A stretch of DNA of 38,994 nucleotides from a virus. The number at the start of each line of letters is the position of its first letter. Positions within the stretch are counted from its first letter, which is position 1. Positions 9,501 to 17,661 of this stretch are shown one piece after another. The DNA lies in the IMG/VR virus record IMGVR_UViG_3300042922_001035, positions 1 through 38,994 of that record; one strand, written 5' to 3'. Made by a program: the position numbers and the translations under genes. The notes under the pieces were generated by a model that saw only the letters and a program-made list of their open reading frames with translations, ran no database searches and had not been told where the DNA came from.

Positions 9501-9712
9501 TACTTATCCGCTCTAAAATCTCCGTAATAAATCGTCAGCGGAGACTTAATCATGACTTTGCCTTGTATTACGGGAATAGGCGTCCCGGTCTTGGTCTCGG
9601 TTAGGGAAAGTTCTTCCGGTTTCTCCTCGCTTTTGTCACTGTTACTGTTCTTATTAAGCAGAAATATCGCCAATGTAGAGAGCGACCACCCCACCCAGGG
9701 ATTCATAGCCAT
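6584..9712 (-). CDS. Tail tip/host-specificity protein, J-like
   Basis: This is a 1042-residue protein in the position of lambda gpJ, or of the TIM-barrel protein in gene transfer agents: after the DUF2163 protein and before the fibres. The first 150 residues hold TKTGTPIPVIQGKV, which matches the start of tip proteins, and a hydrophobic patch. The centre (about 270-620) fits the phage tail tip hub beta domains. The C-terminal 400 residues are a run of fibronectin-like beta sandwiches. GAGGTG lies 5 nt before the first ATG; the ATG at 9706 is a less well spaced alternative. It should form the tail tip and contact the host surface. Confidence 0.75.
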   Translation of the reverse strand: MAMNPWVGWSLSTLAIFLLNKNSNSDKSEEKPEELSLTETKTGTPIPVIQGKVMIKSPLTIYYGDFRADKYTETYSAHAKFSAWPILLTMLLEWALKPKTGSSVDSVTNGHAKDEHTHPQLRVTGQATLTGQNTPSGQHDHDVKETEGPNYLMALATWLLSWLINGRNLKTTMQKGFKYYLGYQQLVCWSSPGMRLRTVYLGQNKVWEGDVSRESVGSGPFVIHVNEAELFGGPDENGGFIGELHVYLGGDSQQADPWMQEQMMAESVQEELRGLTPAYRPFVSVVVPTAYVGKQATIPELWLELQVTPNWLGIGAVGEDTNPAESLYEIHANNNWGLGQSPELIDKESLVAAGTKLKEEGLGISLTISNKAAARTIIDSICDHINMVRYQDPQTGKLVYKLIRDDYDPEQLVLLNQSNCSRITFNRLDWRETVGEICVTYTDRAAQYEQSSINDNDPAVIELSEGNKVTKSYDYPYFTVAENALWAAKRESYQQGYPLATGSITGDRTLYSLRTGDVALLNWQPYGIKNLPIRVTGIDLGDFVDGKITIEFMEDVFGLGKADYNFDGSTGWKDEVKYPTGVQHFRYLELPWELIPDKDTHVFALAAQPDVKTVQWNIWRNKEPIGWTATTSLNKWTAAGRLIYALSEFADQIDMIGVELIDMYGLKDLTSVTLPNGAPDISAARNGDKLIAVGNELMAWSSIEQLPSGNWQIKGLIRGAYDTVPQNHASGSMFFFLEPQTYANVTTGGPVCKQGLTITEFYNITTTSVTNITEEFDNNKVQQLTTTRRAERPNAPGHFMMSCWKKAGAIQYAQVAGDVRFSWVHRNKVMQTYGIAAQGDELEHFTQQEFDLPPGAHYLAKVMVGLTKVAEYVIDGKDFTYTWADRCRDSSNLADTTTVQVYTVQNGLESHQPHTRTFEWEIPLMIDACETVLDAHTTLNTWGNANVIAVPEGDYSPAFQRNYSQLNIFLIGERVPGGTTGSVTSHNREGIIPNGQIMVVTGLNSYEIMTMGEFYTFKSNYVANGQGGSNMYIYHEGGVEIG

Positions 9713-9724
9713 TTTATCACCTCA

Positions 9725-10624
9725 TTACATGGAAATTGTGCCAACATAGCCATCTGTATCCCTTTGCACAATAGCAGAATCTACCCAGTATACACCCCGG
9801 CCAGTTGCCGTGCGTTCGGGATTGGCCGGCGGCACATAGGGGCAGCCGGTGAAGTTAAGGGTATTGTTAAACCTTTTTGCACAAGTAGAAAAAAGATGGT
9901 CGCAGCCAGGGGACACGACTACCTCCTCATAAGGCAGTTGCGTAAAGGGGTATTTTAGTCTAACTCGGTTCCCTTTATGCTCAACGATAAGCCGTGAACT
10001 GCCATTAAACCGGAAGATACCGTTGGCAAAATAGCCATCGGCATAGGCCGCAAACTGTTGGCTGACGATAGTCAAGCTATTCAACACGCTGTCCACAAAA
10101 ACAGGTACCTTCCAGTCATCTTCCACCAGCTGGCAGTTATGATCATAGATCACGTTGTTGCAGTAGAATTGTCGCATCCCGTTTGGAATTTCCCGGTTGG
10201 CCCAGCTCTCCAGCGTAACCGTCAGCGTACAGGTAGAATCCTCAAAAGACGCTTGGCCGACTCGACCGGCATAAACAATATCCTTCTTGCTTTTATCTTG
10301 GGCATGGAACCGGAAGATTGTTAGCGTGACCGGTTTTTCCGGTGGAAATCCCTGATAGAGTTTAGCAATGGGATTATCCTTTGTCACCGTAACACCCAGA
10401 GCCGAGGAATCCCCTTTACATACCGGCTTGATCGCATCCCGCTCAATGTAGGTGGCATAGTACGTTTCAGTCCGGGTCAGCCCATTATCGTTGAAGGTCA
10501 GCATCACATCATCGGCATTAGAGGTATACGTGTAATTACTTAAATCGTGCGTAAACCGGTAGCACTCCACCGGCTGCCCGTCCTGCTGGGAAAACTCATG
10601 CATAGCAATATTGGTATTGGCCAT
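9725..10624 (-). CDS. DUF2163/phage BR0599-family tail assembly protein
   Basis: The 299-residue protein has an N-terminal beta-rich DUF2163-like part (YRFTHDLSNYTYTSNADD and following). The C-terminal motif SPGCDHLFSTCAKRFNNTLN then FTGCPYVPP is diagnostic of the BR0599 C-terminal domain: Cys-Asp-His, then Cys-x(2)-Arg-Phe-x-Asn, then a Phe-x-Gly-x-Pro-Tyr-x-Pro loop. Homologues such as gene transfer agent orfg13-type proteins are tail hub parts placed just before the J-like gene, exactly as here. Its stop adjoins the neighbouring start with a GGAGGTG site 9 nt away. An NlpC/P60 gene often present in this block is missing. Confidence 0.85.
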   Translation of the reverse strand: MANTNIAMHEFSQQDGQPVECYRFTHDLSNYTYTSNADDVMLTFNDNGLTRTETYYATYIERDAIKPVCKGDSSALGVTVTKDNPIAKLYQGFPPEKPVTLTIFRFHAQDKSKKDIVYAGRVGQASFEDSTCTLTVTLESWANREIPNGMRQFYCNNVIYDHNCQLVEDDWKVPVFVDSVLNSLTIVSQQFAAYADGYFANGIFRFNGSSRLIVEHKGNRVRLKYPFTQLPYEEVVVSPGCDHLFSTCAKRFNNTLNFTGCPYVPPANPERTATGRGVYWVDSAIVQRDTDGYVGTISM

Positions 10625-11845
10625 CTACTGATTCACCTCCATTAATGTAAATGCGGTATTGGCCACATCAACGGTTTCATAATTGGTGACCATGGCATCA
10701 TTGTCCAGCCGGTACCGGCAGAGAAAACTAATCATTTCGATATTCTTCGTCGGTAGCGCAAAGGAGAGCGGCTTATCCAGCATGACCTTGCCGAACTCGC
10801 CGGTGTCGTCCGTAGTGTAGCCGGCAATATCTATAATCTGAGCCGTCCCGTCTTTGAAAAAGACGACGGCTTTTTTCCTTCGGTTGTTATTGGCATAATA
10901 CTTCCAGTAAAACGGAAATTTTGTTATGAGCGCGGTAGCTCCGGCCGCTGCGCCCGATTCAATCAATTCAATATCCGACAGCCATGTCGGCGCATAAAAA
11001 GAATGGGCTCTCCCCTTAAGCCTGATGAAGAACCTTTGCATGTTATTAATCTCTCGGCGGCTGCTTAGAACGTATTCCAGTTGCCGCGTTTCCGTGGGCG
11101 TTGTACTCTTCAAATCATATAAAAAAGACCCGGACTGATTGTCCAGGCGATTAGCATTGCGGGAGAAATTCGCGCTCATATCATTGGCCCAATTGGGGCT
11201 TTTTAGAAACAGCTCATAGCCGTTATGTTCAGTCGGCAGGTTTTTGCCATACCTGATCGGTTCTGCTTCGTTATGAAACTGGTCTAAGGCGGTTGGCAAA
11301 ACTGGGGCCTCGGCCTCTCGCATCAGCTCAACGTTAATATTCAACGCAGTTACACTTCCAGTCATATTCACATAGCTGTCTGACTGCGATAAAACACCCC
11401 AGGCTACAGGCATGATGCCCACAGTCCCTTTTTCAATATCTGAATCAACTTGTTTACCTAATCCCACTTCTCCATTAGCCGTAAATCCTACTAAGGGGTA
11501 ATACGTCCCGCCATAATGATCATTCCACCATATGTTGCAGCCGCTGCATCCCCGCCACTGCCAGATATTCTCCGGATTCAGCTTAACCATAGCCTGGCTC
11601 TGGTACAATTTATGCCCCAGCCGATCGCCGGCGTGCCATAGCGGCATTGGAAACATCTGCGTTTGCTGGGCATAGACCAGGGACCGCAGATATTGGCTTT
11701 GCCGAGTCTCAGTACCGATGTATTCATAGGATATGCTCCGGCGCGGCCGAGTCCTTATGGCGGCCCGCTGCTCGTTGTTGTCCCAGGACGTGTGGATCTG
11801 GGTCAGGAATTCAATGGTTTCCGATAATTTGACATCATTGGCCAC
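10625..11845 (-). CDS. Tail assembly structural protein (DUF2460-like position)
   Basis: The start used is a GTG at 11843-11845 with GGTGGGGG 7 nt upstream, 4 nt after the stop of the preceding gene. Longer upstream readings overlap that gene entirely. The product is 406 residues. Near the N terminus, NNEQRAAIRTRPRRSISYEY resembles the EQRxALRxxPR motif common in siphophage tail proteins. Near residues 280-295, RFFIRLKGRAHSFYAPTW matches the FFxxRRGRxxxFWxPTW motif of the same group. It has the genomic position of the DUF2460/TIGR02217 protein that precedes DUF2163. It is probably a distal tail ring or hub component. Confidence 0.65.
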   Translation of the reverse strand: MANDVKLSETIEFLTQIHTSWDNNEQRAAIRTRPRRSISYEYIGTETRQSQYLRSLVYAQQTQMFPMPLWHAGDRLGHKLYQSQAMVKLNPENIWQWRGCSGCNIWWNDHYGGTYYPLVGFTANGEVGLGKQVDSDIEKGTVGIMPVAWGVLSQSDSYVNMTGSVTALNINVELMREAEAPVLPTALDQFHNEAEPIRYGKNLPTEHNGYELFLKSPNWANDMSANFSRNANRLDNQSGSFLYDLKSTTPTETRQLEYVLSSRREINNMQRFFIRLKGRAHSFYAPTWLSDIELIESGAAAGATALITKFPFYWKYYANNNRRKKAVVFFKDGTAQIIDIAGYTTDDTGEFGKVMLDKPLSFALPTKNIEMISFLCRYRLDNDAMVTNYETVDVANTAFTLMEVNQ

Positions 11846-11849
11846 ACAA

Positions 11850-12746
11850 TCACCCCCACCATGGCGACAAGTCAAATACGCGTTCCCGCGACACGACAAC
11901 ACCGCTCTTGCCCATCCACTGCCAGAGATACCACAGCATCCAGGGCTCATATACAGGCTTGGACATTTCATTAATCGAAGCAAACACCTGGATCATGAGC
12001 ATTTGCCCCATAATATATGATTCCGCTTGCTTATCCTTAAGCACCTTTTCCACCACTGTGTTAATATCTTTTTCAAGCAATTCAGCCGGGAAGTTGCCGG
12101 TGGCCGATAAAGTGGCCACATGGGCAAATACCAGTGATCGGATTAAGCCGGTCACATCGGCGTCAATATATTGTACATCGGCCGCCTCTGCATGGTTGGC
12201 CGGGACTAAACGCCGGTGTTCAACATGAATATACCCCAGAAGATACTTTTCAAATTCTCCCCAGAGATACAGCATCATGTGTCCCTGGACAGGGGGCTCA
12301 TACCAGTCTCCGTCGGTTCCTCGCCGATATCGCCGGGCTATTAAAAAAGCATCATTTTCAAACTTTCCTGAGATGTGAATGGAAAATTGATGGCTCTCGA
12401 AGATCTGCCAGGTAATACCCAGATCGCTCAAGGTCTTGACCTTCTCAACGGTGGCATTACCTAGCTCATCAGTCACGGTAAAGTCCCAGGTGCCGATCTC
12501 CCACCAGTAGGTCCATCCGGGCTGCAGCACAGCATACTTGATGGTGGTGTTATTGCCCCAGGGAATTTGCAAACTGCCTAACTGGTCCCAAGTGATTTCA
12601 TCCCCGTAATAGTCGGCGAATTGCTTGCCGACATGGCCCAGGTGTTTCAGTTTTACAGATATGTACGGCAGCGGCGTCCGTCCCAATTGACGGTAGCGCC
12701 GTATCCCCTGTACGCCGGGTTGTATCCAGCCGCCACGGTCAGCCAT
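11850..12746 (-). CDS. Conserved-looking tail protein of unknown function
   Basis: This is a 298-residue protein with no recognised domain. It is rich in Trp and Tyr (for example QPGWTYWWEIGTWDF near residue 75), suggesting a beta-rich N-terminal half. The second half is alpha-helical with an acidic stretch (LLEKDINTVVEKVLKDKQ), and the end is hydrophobic and aromatic (EPWMLWYLWQWMGKSG). It lies between two tail protein genes with 4-17 nt gaps, so a structural or assembly role in the tail tip is likely. There is no signal peptide or catalytic motif. Confidence 0.65.
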   Translation of the reverse strand: MADRGGWIQPGVQGIRRYRQLGRTPLPYISVKLKHLGHVGKQFADYYGDEITWDQLGSLQIPWGNNTTIKYAVLQPGWTYWWEIGTWDFTVTDELGNATVEKVKTLSDLGITWQIFESHQFSIHISGKFENDAFLIARRYRRGTDGDWYEPPVQGHMMLYLWGEFEKYLLGYIHVEHRRLVPANHAEAADVQYIDADVTGLIRSLVFAHVATLSATGNFPAELLEKDINTVVEKVLKDKQAESYIMGQMLMIQVFASINEMSKPVYEPWMLWYLWQWMGKSGVVVSRERVFDLSPWWG

Positions 12747-12763
12747 AGCGCCACCCCCTAATG

Positions 12764-14218
12764 CTATTGCTTAATACTAAACCCGTCATAGCCGAATGCC
12801 CCTTTGCGGTGCACGTGTGGGAACACCTGATGCAGGTTGCCGCTCTGCGGATAGCTGATTTCATACAACTGGGTAGGCGTGATGTTAAACAAAGATATGG
12901 CATATATCCCGGGTACATAACCCACCTGGCTAAAGTTCCGCAGGGAATCGGGGTCCCGCATCACGTACAGCGCCATTGGCAGGTTGACACTAATGCAGTT
13001 CAGTGTGTTGGTATTCCGGCCGGAATCCTTGCTGTTTTGGCTTTGCAAATAACCATAGTGGGGCACCTTCGGCAGCCAGGTGGCTGTCAGGCAATCGTTG
13101 TTCATGACTCCCAGCGCCAGCATCTTACCGGTATAACAAGCCTGAGCATCACTGGTATCAGGACCCGCGCTGGCCCACAGAACAGAAGGCATCCGCAAGG
13201 GAGCGGCATCAATATCTATGCGTAAGAAAGTGCTTGCATATTTGGACATCCCGAATAGGTGGTTGCTTTCCGATTCCACTGTGTTTAAATCTTCGACATT
13301 GGCGGAAAACATTCTTACACTATTCCTGCTTCCGGAATATATGGTGCCACCAGTCCAAGCCCCAACTTTATTAGTATTTGCTACAGCTAAATGTTGAAAA
13401 TATCCCGGTCGTATTTCTAAGCTAAACACCAACAAATCCGAAGGGTCATTTATATAATTGCAATAGAGTCGGTAATTTGAGCCTGGGTTACAAGGAATGC
13501 CAACACCTATAACCTCTTGTGTTGATCTCAGTTTGGTAGCATTTGGTTGATCGAACCAATATCCAGTTATTGGTGTTGCGCTATAGTTGGTGGAGCAAAC
13601 TAGCCCTATGCCAAAAGCATTAGCGGGAATAGCATTTAATTGGGTTTGAAAAATTGGTTTACCGTTGGCAGACCTAAAACAAGCATAAACATCACCTTTT
13701 TTGATGGTTAGTCTCTTGCCGTCAGTACCTGGTATAACAATAGTGTGTTTTCTTACTGTAAATGACCAAGTATCGCCTGCTACATAAGTAAATGGGCCTA
13801 ATCCACCAGCAGCAGCTTGCAAAATCCTAATATTCTTTTCTAAGTGCACCATGGAGATACTACTCATAGTCAGCTCTGCGCTCCAAGGACCACCATTTAT
13901 TCTCCATTTAATAACAGGCATCATGACTGAAACTTCACGCACTATTATAATTTCCCATACGTCTCCATCATTGCCTTCATATTCCAAGGGAACGTTGCCG
14001 TCATATTTAGACCACAAGAAACCATTAGTAGAAGTATTTCCAGAAGAAGGTATGGTGTATTCTTGCGTGTTTTCTGGTGTTTCCACAATTTGCCCATCTA
14101 TCGGGATATCATCTGTGAGATTTTCCAAGATAGACCAGCCATTGGCTAAAGCAAAATCTCTCATTTTGGTCAAAACGTCATTTGGCCCACCTAAATACTC
14201 ATACATTTGAAAAGCCAT
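12764..14218 (-). CDS. Tail structural protein, family member 3
   Basis: This 484-residue protein belongs by pattern to the same group as the two genes upstream. It has an N-terminal helix (DVLTKMRDFALANGWSILE), then a beta-rich middle, then DLLVFSLEIRPGYFQHLAVA, which corresponds to the RxxxVxQ..Y..xGF stretch of the others, followed by a Gly-rich GGT(I)YSGS loop. The C-terminal third carries MRMPSVLWAS-like and YVPGIYAIS segments. GGAGG lies 8 nt before the ATG, and only 3 nt separate it from the stop of the upstream gene. The probable role is a tail tip or baseplate-like ring. Its middle part (about 13,300-14,200) looks more AT-rich than its own C-terminal half, which suggests domain exchange. 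Confidence 0.65.
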   Translation of the reverse strand: MAFQMYEYLGGPNDVLTKMRDFALANGWSILENLTDDIPIDGQIVETPENTQEYTIPSSGNTSTNGFLWSKYDGNVPLEYEGNDGDVWEIIIVREVSVMMPVIKWRINGGPWSAELTMSSISMVHLEKNIRILQAAAGGLGPFTYVAGDTWSFTVRKHTIVIPGTDGKRLTIKKGDVYACFRSANGKPIFQTQLNAIPANAFGIGLVCSTNYSATPITGYWFDQPNATKLRSTQEVIGVGIPCNPGSNYRLYCNYINDPSDLLVFSLEIRPGYFQHLAVANTNKVGAWTGGTIYSGSRNSVRMFSANVEDLNTVESESNHLFGMSKYASTFLRIDIDAAPLRMPSVLWASAGPDTSDAQACYTGKMLALGVMNNDCLTATWLPKVPHYGYLQSQNSKDSGRNTNTLNCISVNLPMALYVMRDPDSLRNFSQVGYVPGIYAISLFNITPTQLYEISYPQSGNLHQVFPHVHRKGAFGYDGFSIKQ

Positions 14219-14221
14219 CGT

Positions 14222-15760
14222 TTAATCCTCCAATCGGATGACACATTTCATTGTTTCTGATTTTTTGGCAATTCGGCGCTGCGTGGCCAATAGGGTGATT
14301 GGATCGACAACACGGGTGAAGCCGTGCGGGTAATGGAACTGCCGGCCTTCCCACCCACAGGGAATGACCAAATGCATTTTTCCGTCCAATACCTGCTCGC
14401 CGTACCGGGCCACCTTCCTGCTGGGCCAGTAGATCCGCCATAGGTCCCCCAGGATAGCCCTCCGGGGATTGGCAGTGTTTTCATTTTGCATCAGCCGTAC
14501 CGGTTCCAGTTGGTACTTAATGAGATGTTCATCAGTAGTGTCGTAGACATTTTGCAGCTCCGTCACATCCAGGTAAGTGGGGTAAATGGTATAGTTCATG
14601 CCGCTGGGCTGTTCGGGTTCCTTGTTGGCAAAATAGTATATAGGGACTGTGCCACCGCTTCTTTCCGATAATATTTCCTTTGTTACCGCCCAATTAGCAA
14701 AGCATTTCCATGTACCGTCCGGCAGCATAGCCTGCACCTGGGACACACAGTTATTATCGTTCCAGGTTCCCCCGGTCCAGGGAGCGGCCGCGTACATCAT
14801 GTTGCCGTGGCTCAATTGGGTATTGGTTAGGCTATAGTCAAATTTGTAACCCGTTTCCAGAGTCGGGGCAGAAGCGCCAGGATAAGTAAACGGCTCAATG
14901 ACAGGCATGGCTCCGGAATGGCTGCCAACCACAACAGCCGGAAAGGCATATTCCGTGGGGTTGTGGTTAGGTACCAGGAAACCGGCTTGTGCCACATCCC
15001 AGTAATCTCTGTTCTGAATGACAATAGTAAGCCTGTGGCGGTCCTTTACCATCCACAAGGTAGCAATACCGTCAATAAACCCCAGGGCATCACAGCCGAT
15101 GGCGGGGAAACCAACACCGGGATAAGCCGGCGGTACCCAGTTAGTCGGGTTGGGGCTTCTAGAGGTATAGTATTTTATGGCTTTGGGTTTAACTGGTGGT
15201 GTCGGCGCGCCAGGCTGTTCATGCCAGTTTAAATCCTCATCATACTGTTTGAACACGCCGAAAAATAACGCCTGGCTGTTGCCGGCAAAGATCTCAGGGT
15301 TGGAAAAGGTATAGGTTGTCGAACTATTACCATCCATCTTCCGGACGCCAACTTTGTAGGTAAATTGATCATTGACTTCATGTTCCTGCCACTCATAAGA
15401 AACAGATTGAACTGTGACGGACAAATCGTCCACGACAAACGGAGTGCCATGGGGCAGGTTCAAGCCGTTCTTGTTATATACAAACTCGGTGGCAATGACT
15501 TCCTTATTGCCGAGGACACTGCCCTGGAACCAGTTCCTGTAGCTTGATCCCATATACATGGCTGTAGTCATCAGGCCGATGTATTGCTTTTCACCTGGCT
15601 GCCAGCCATGGGCCCTGAGGATGGTCCCCTTTGGCCAAGGCTCATGCTGGATCAGTTGCCAGGCATCTTCACCGTGCAGTTCTTCCGATGTTACATAAGC
15701 AATAATCTGCTCTATGGCATCGGCAAAGCTGTATATCTGTCTTTTTTGATACGGAGCCAT
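14222..15760 (-). CDS. Tail structural protein, family member 2
   Basis: This is a 512-residue protein. The N-terminal region has FADAIEQIIAYVTSEE, then the strand GEKQYIGLMTT. The centre contains DEDLNWHEQPGAP, then RHRLTIVIQNRDYWDVAQAG with FLVPN following, then FPAVVVGSHSG. The C-terminal half has LPDGTWKCF and a basic aromatic end. The EDLxWxEQPGA block and the R..L.VQ..Y....GF.xP block also occur in the protein encoded at 15,773-16,756. The ribosome binding site is GGTGGTGG, close to the ATG. It is a structural tail component, by position and by kinship to its neighbours; its precise location in the virion cannot be told. Confidence 0.65.
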   Translation of the reverse strand: MAPYQKRQIYSFADAIEQIIAYVTSEELHGEDAWQLIQHEPWPKGTILRAHGWQPGEKQYIGLMTTAMYMGSSYRNWFQGSVLGNKEVIATEFVYNKNGLNLPHGTPFVVDDLSVTVQSVSYEWQEHEVNDQFTYKVGVRKMDGNSSTTYTFSNPEIFAGNSQALFFGVFKQYDEDLNWHEQPGAPTPPVKPKAIKYYTSRSPNPTNWVPPAYPGVGFPAIGCDALGFIDGIATLWMVKDRHRLTIVIQNRDYWDVAQAGFLVPNHNPTEYAFPAVVVGSHSGAMPVIEPFTYPGASAPTLETGYKFDYSLTNTQLSHGNMMYAAAPWTGGTWNDNNCVSQVQAMLPDGTWKCFANWAVTKEILSERSGGTVPIYYFANKEPEQPSGMNYTIYPTYLDVTELQNVYDTTDEHLIKYQLEPVRLMQNENTANPRRAILGDLWRIYWPSRKVARYGEQVLDGKMHLVIPCGWEGRQFHYPHGFTRVVDPITLLATQRRIAKKSETMKCVIRLED

Positions 15761-15772
15761 TGCACCACCACC

Positions 15773-16756
15773 TTAAAACCACTCAATGGCGAAGTATTCG
15801 TCATTATCACGGCGGAAAACGTTGTTGAATACCTTATAGGGCTTGCCTTCGTGAATGAGCGTGTCCTTGGCCGCCAGGTCCTCCCGGTTGCCAATAAAAT
15901 AGATGCCGGCCAGTTGGCCAATCACCCCTGCCGGATAGGTTTCATAAAGAAGGTAAGGGAACATGATGACATTTTCTATTGTTAAGCTGTTGTCCAGCAC
16001 AGTCAATACATTGGTCGGTTCAGTATTTGTCGGCCAGACGCAGAGCCTTTCATATTTCAGGGCCGTTTCGCCGGGCCCTTTATTCTGAGCGGCCCGCCAG
16101 GTACCGTCCGGTCTGCGTATCCGTAAAGAGGTGGTATCTTGCGCGGCTGTTTCTGTAGGTGTTACGCCTAAGGCACCTAGCCCGGCATACGAGTCGGAAC
16201 CAGGATTCATAAAACCACTATGCCCGGCAGAAGTACTGGCCCAGGACTTGCCCTGGATGTAACTGCCACCGATGGCCAGGGGATATGGGTACTGCCTTTC
16301 TACTGCCACCGGCTTAAAGAAACCAATGTAACAACACTCATATTGCGTGGATAATTGCACCACCAGCATAAACCGGGAGGTATTAGCTGTTAACCAGCAA
16401 TTCAGCCGGGATATCTCCACCAGGGGCATAGTTGGCAGGAACTCATGGTAGATGGCTCCCGGCTGCTCTTCCCATTCTAAGCCGGAATCATATCCGGCAA
16501 AGCCGTTGAAAACGATGGCCGCATCTGTGCCGGCAGCGCCGGTAGATTCGATTTTAATGCCAACATAGATTTCATCTTCGCCATCACCCACTCCCTTAAG
16601 GATCACCTTGTCAGTTATGGTGATAGCTTCCACGGTGGCAGGCCGGATCAGTGTCCATTGATTATTTGTGCCAAAGTTTTCTGGATCAGTCAAGAAGGTT
16701 ACCACGGTCTTGACCAGTTCCAGCGTACCGTTGGCGATAAATTCTAATGCCGCCAT
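15773..16756 (-). CDS. Tail structural protein, family member 1
   Basis: This 327-residue protein opens the distal tail block after the accessory island. AAAGGAGG lies 6 nt upstream of the ATG. Motifs in order are ELVKTVVTFLTDPENF near the N terminus, GDGEDEIYVGIKIES (about 75-90), SGLEWEEQPGA (about 110-120), RFMLVVQLSTQYECCYIGF then KPVAVERQYPYPLAIGGSY (about 145-185), RRPDGTWRAA, and a final AIEWF. The protein is the shortest and cleanest version of the family shared with the next two genes. The tyrosine-rich GF.xP..YP.P...GGS block looks like an exposed beta-hairpin module. No enzymatic motif is seen. Confidence 0.65.
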   Translation of the reverse strand: MAALEFIANGTLELVKTVVTFLTDPENFGTNNQWTLIRPATVEAITITDKVILKGVGDGEDEIYVGIKIESTGAAGTDAAIVFNGFAGYDSGLEWEEQPGAIYHEFLPTMPLVEISRLNCWLTANTSRFMLVVQLSTQYECCYIGFFKPVAVERQYPYPLAIGGSYIQGKSWASTSAGHSGFMNPGSDSYAGLGALGVTPTETAAQDTTSLRIRRPDGTWRAAQNKGPGETALKYERLCVWPTNTEPTNVLTVLDNSLTIENVIMFPYLLYETYPAGVIGQLAGIYFIGNREDLAAKDTLIHEGKPYKVFNNVFRRDNDEYFAIEWF

Positions 16757-16789
16757 GTGATGCCTCCTTTCAAACTTAAAGTAAGAACC

Positions 16790-16806
16790 CTCCGGAAATT
16801 CCGGAG
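16790..16806. repeat. Perfect inverted repeat CTCCGGA-AAT-TCCGGAG
   Basis: Two 7-bp arms separated by 3 bp lie just before the first distal tail gene. On the minus strand the hairpin is followed by GGTTCTTACTTT, a weak T-rich tail, so it may be a leaky terminator between the accessory island and the tail genes. It could also be a binding site. Confidence 0.4.
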
Positions 16807-16820
16807 AGTTCGGTTAACAC

Positions 16821-16850
16821 TTGGCAATGAAGGTAATTAATGGTTATTGT
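16821..16850 (+). promoter_or_regulatory. Candidate sigma-A promoter of the plus-strand small gene
   Basis: TTGGCA (16821-16826) and TATTGT (16845-16850) are separated by 18 bp. They lie 34 bp before the ATG at 16884, in a non-coding stretch. The -10 overlaps the TGTCGAA box at 16848-16854. Confidence 0.45.
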
Positions 16851-16854
16851 CGAA
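16848..16854 (+). promoter_or_regulatory. TGTCGAA box (Spo0A-box-like), copy 1
   Basis: This is an exact match to the Spo0A consensus TGTCGAA in the context TATTGTCGAATTTT, 36 bp before the ATG of the plus-strand gene at 16884. The box overlaps the candidate -10, a layout that would suit repression. Binding is inferred, not shown. Confidence 0.45.
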
Positions 16855-16883
16855 TTTTCACCCCTGAAGGGAGGTGATACCGA

Positions 16884-17153
16884 ATGCATAATATTCCTGC
16901 CATTGCTAAAAAGCTATTGGAGATTTCCTGCGAGTACCATCAGAATTCCGACATGAAAAACCTTTTTGTTCCTGCAGATGAGGTTATTACATTGTATCAA
17001 GAGAAAGAAGGAAATCTGCCCGAAAAGGTCTTTTACCTCGCCTTTAACACTCTTGAAGAAAGAAAATTTATTGTAATAAGAAAGAGAGGTTTTTACCGAA
17101 TGCCAACGCATTTTGACATCACAGCAGATGGGTTCGAAAAAGTAACTGAATAG
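16884..17153 (+). CDS. Small plus-strand protein of unknown function
   Basis: This 89-residue gene runs against the late operon. The ribosome binding site is AAGGGAGGTGAT (16867-16878), 5 nt before the ATG. The product alternates helices and short strands: helix PAIAKKLLEI, a long middle helix, then RKFIVIRKRGFYRMPTHFDI followed by a final TADGFEKVTE. The last part looks like the wing of a winged-helix fold, so a small DNA-binding regulator is possible but unproven. Its stop lies 6 bp from the stop of the converging coiled-coil gene at 17160. It is preceded by a TGTCGAA box and a possible promoter, so it can be expressed independently of the phage late genes. Confidence 0.75.
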   Translation: MHNIPAIAKKLLEISCEYHQNSDMKNLFVPADEVITLYQEKEGNLPEKVFYLAFNTLEERKFIVIRKRGFYRMPTHFDITADGFEKVTE

Positions 17154-17159
17154 CTTTAT

Positions 17160-17465
17160 TTACACTTCCTTCTTGATTTCTTTACGCAATAGTTGCGCGA
17201 TTACGAGGCCTGTACACTCAAAAAAATTGCCAAAGGATTCACTAATAAGGTTAAGGTCTTCGTGTTCCTCTCTTCTGAAAGAAGCAGGAATTTCACTCAC
17301 TGCTGTCTTGATGTAAACGGCGTAATTTCCTACTCTCGCCCAATTCTCATCTTCATATTTAACAGTTTGCCGTTCTTCAAGCTGCAACTTGAGCGCGGCA
17401 TTTTCTTTTTCCAAAAGCACAATGTGCTGTTCCGGGCTAAGCTTTGACTTGTCAATGAAGTCCAT
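17160..17465 (-). CDS. Small coiled-coil protein A
   Basis: The start at 17465 (MDFIDKSKLSPEQ) has GGGGG 8 nt upstream; longer readings overlap the membrane peptide gene upstream in another frame. The 101-residue protein has the segment HIVLLEKENAALKLQLEERQ at about residues 14-33, a leucine-zipper-like coil closely similar to proteins B (17683-18045) and C (18530-18808). The rest is ELARVGNYAVYIKT-like and an acidic C-terminal half that ends in RKEIKKEV. The function is unknown; it probably oligomerises. It is the second copy of a duplicated membrane peptide-coiled coil unit. Confidence 0.75.
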   Translation of the reverse strand: MDFIDKSKLSPEQHIVLLEKENAALKLQLEERQTVKYEDENWARVGNYAVYIKTAVSEIPASFRREEHEDLNLISESFGNFFECTGLVIAQLLRKEIKKEV

Positions 17466-17502
17466 AATATAATCCCCCTTATTCCTTAACGCATAAGCTA
17501 GG

Positions 17503-17661
17503 CTATTCCTTTTTAATAGTGACTTGAACTCCTTTAAGAGTGATGTGAATACCGTTGGCAACAGCTTTATTTCCAGCAATGAACCAGCGAACCAATGTAG
17601 CTAGTGCCACTATATGAATTATTAAAAGCAAAATCTTATTTACCATATCCAAAGGTTCCAC
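17503..17661 (-). CDS. Membrane microprotein, copy 2 (GTG start)
   Basis: This 52-residue gene is easily missed. It starts with GTG at 17659-17661, with GAGGTG about 6 nt upstream. The protein begins MEPLDMVNKILLLIIHIVAL and has one membrane helix at about residues 8-26, followed by RWFIAGNKAVANG and a short beta-like tail ending in VTIKKE. The first 11 residues are nearly identical to those of the 34-residue peptide at 18092-18196 (MEPLDVVNKIL), and the upstream DNA is also repeated (17641-17700 against 18176-18235). It lies between coiled-coil genes B and A on the same strand. A small membrane effector or adaptor is a reasonable guess; no family was recognised. Confidence 0.65.
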   Translation of the reverse strand: MEPLDMVNKILLLIIHIVALATLVRWFIAGNKAVANGIHITLKGVQVTIKKE

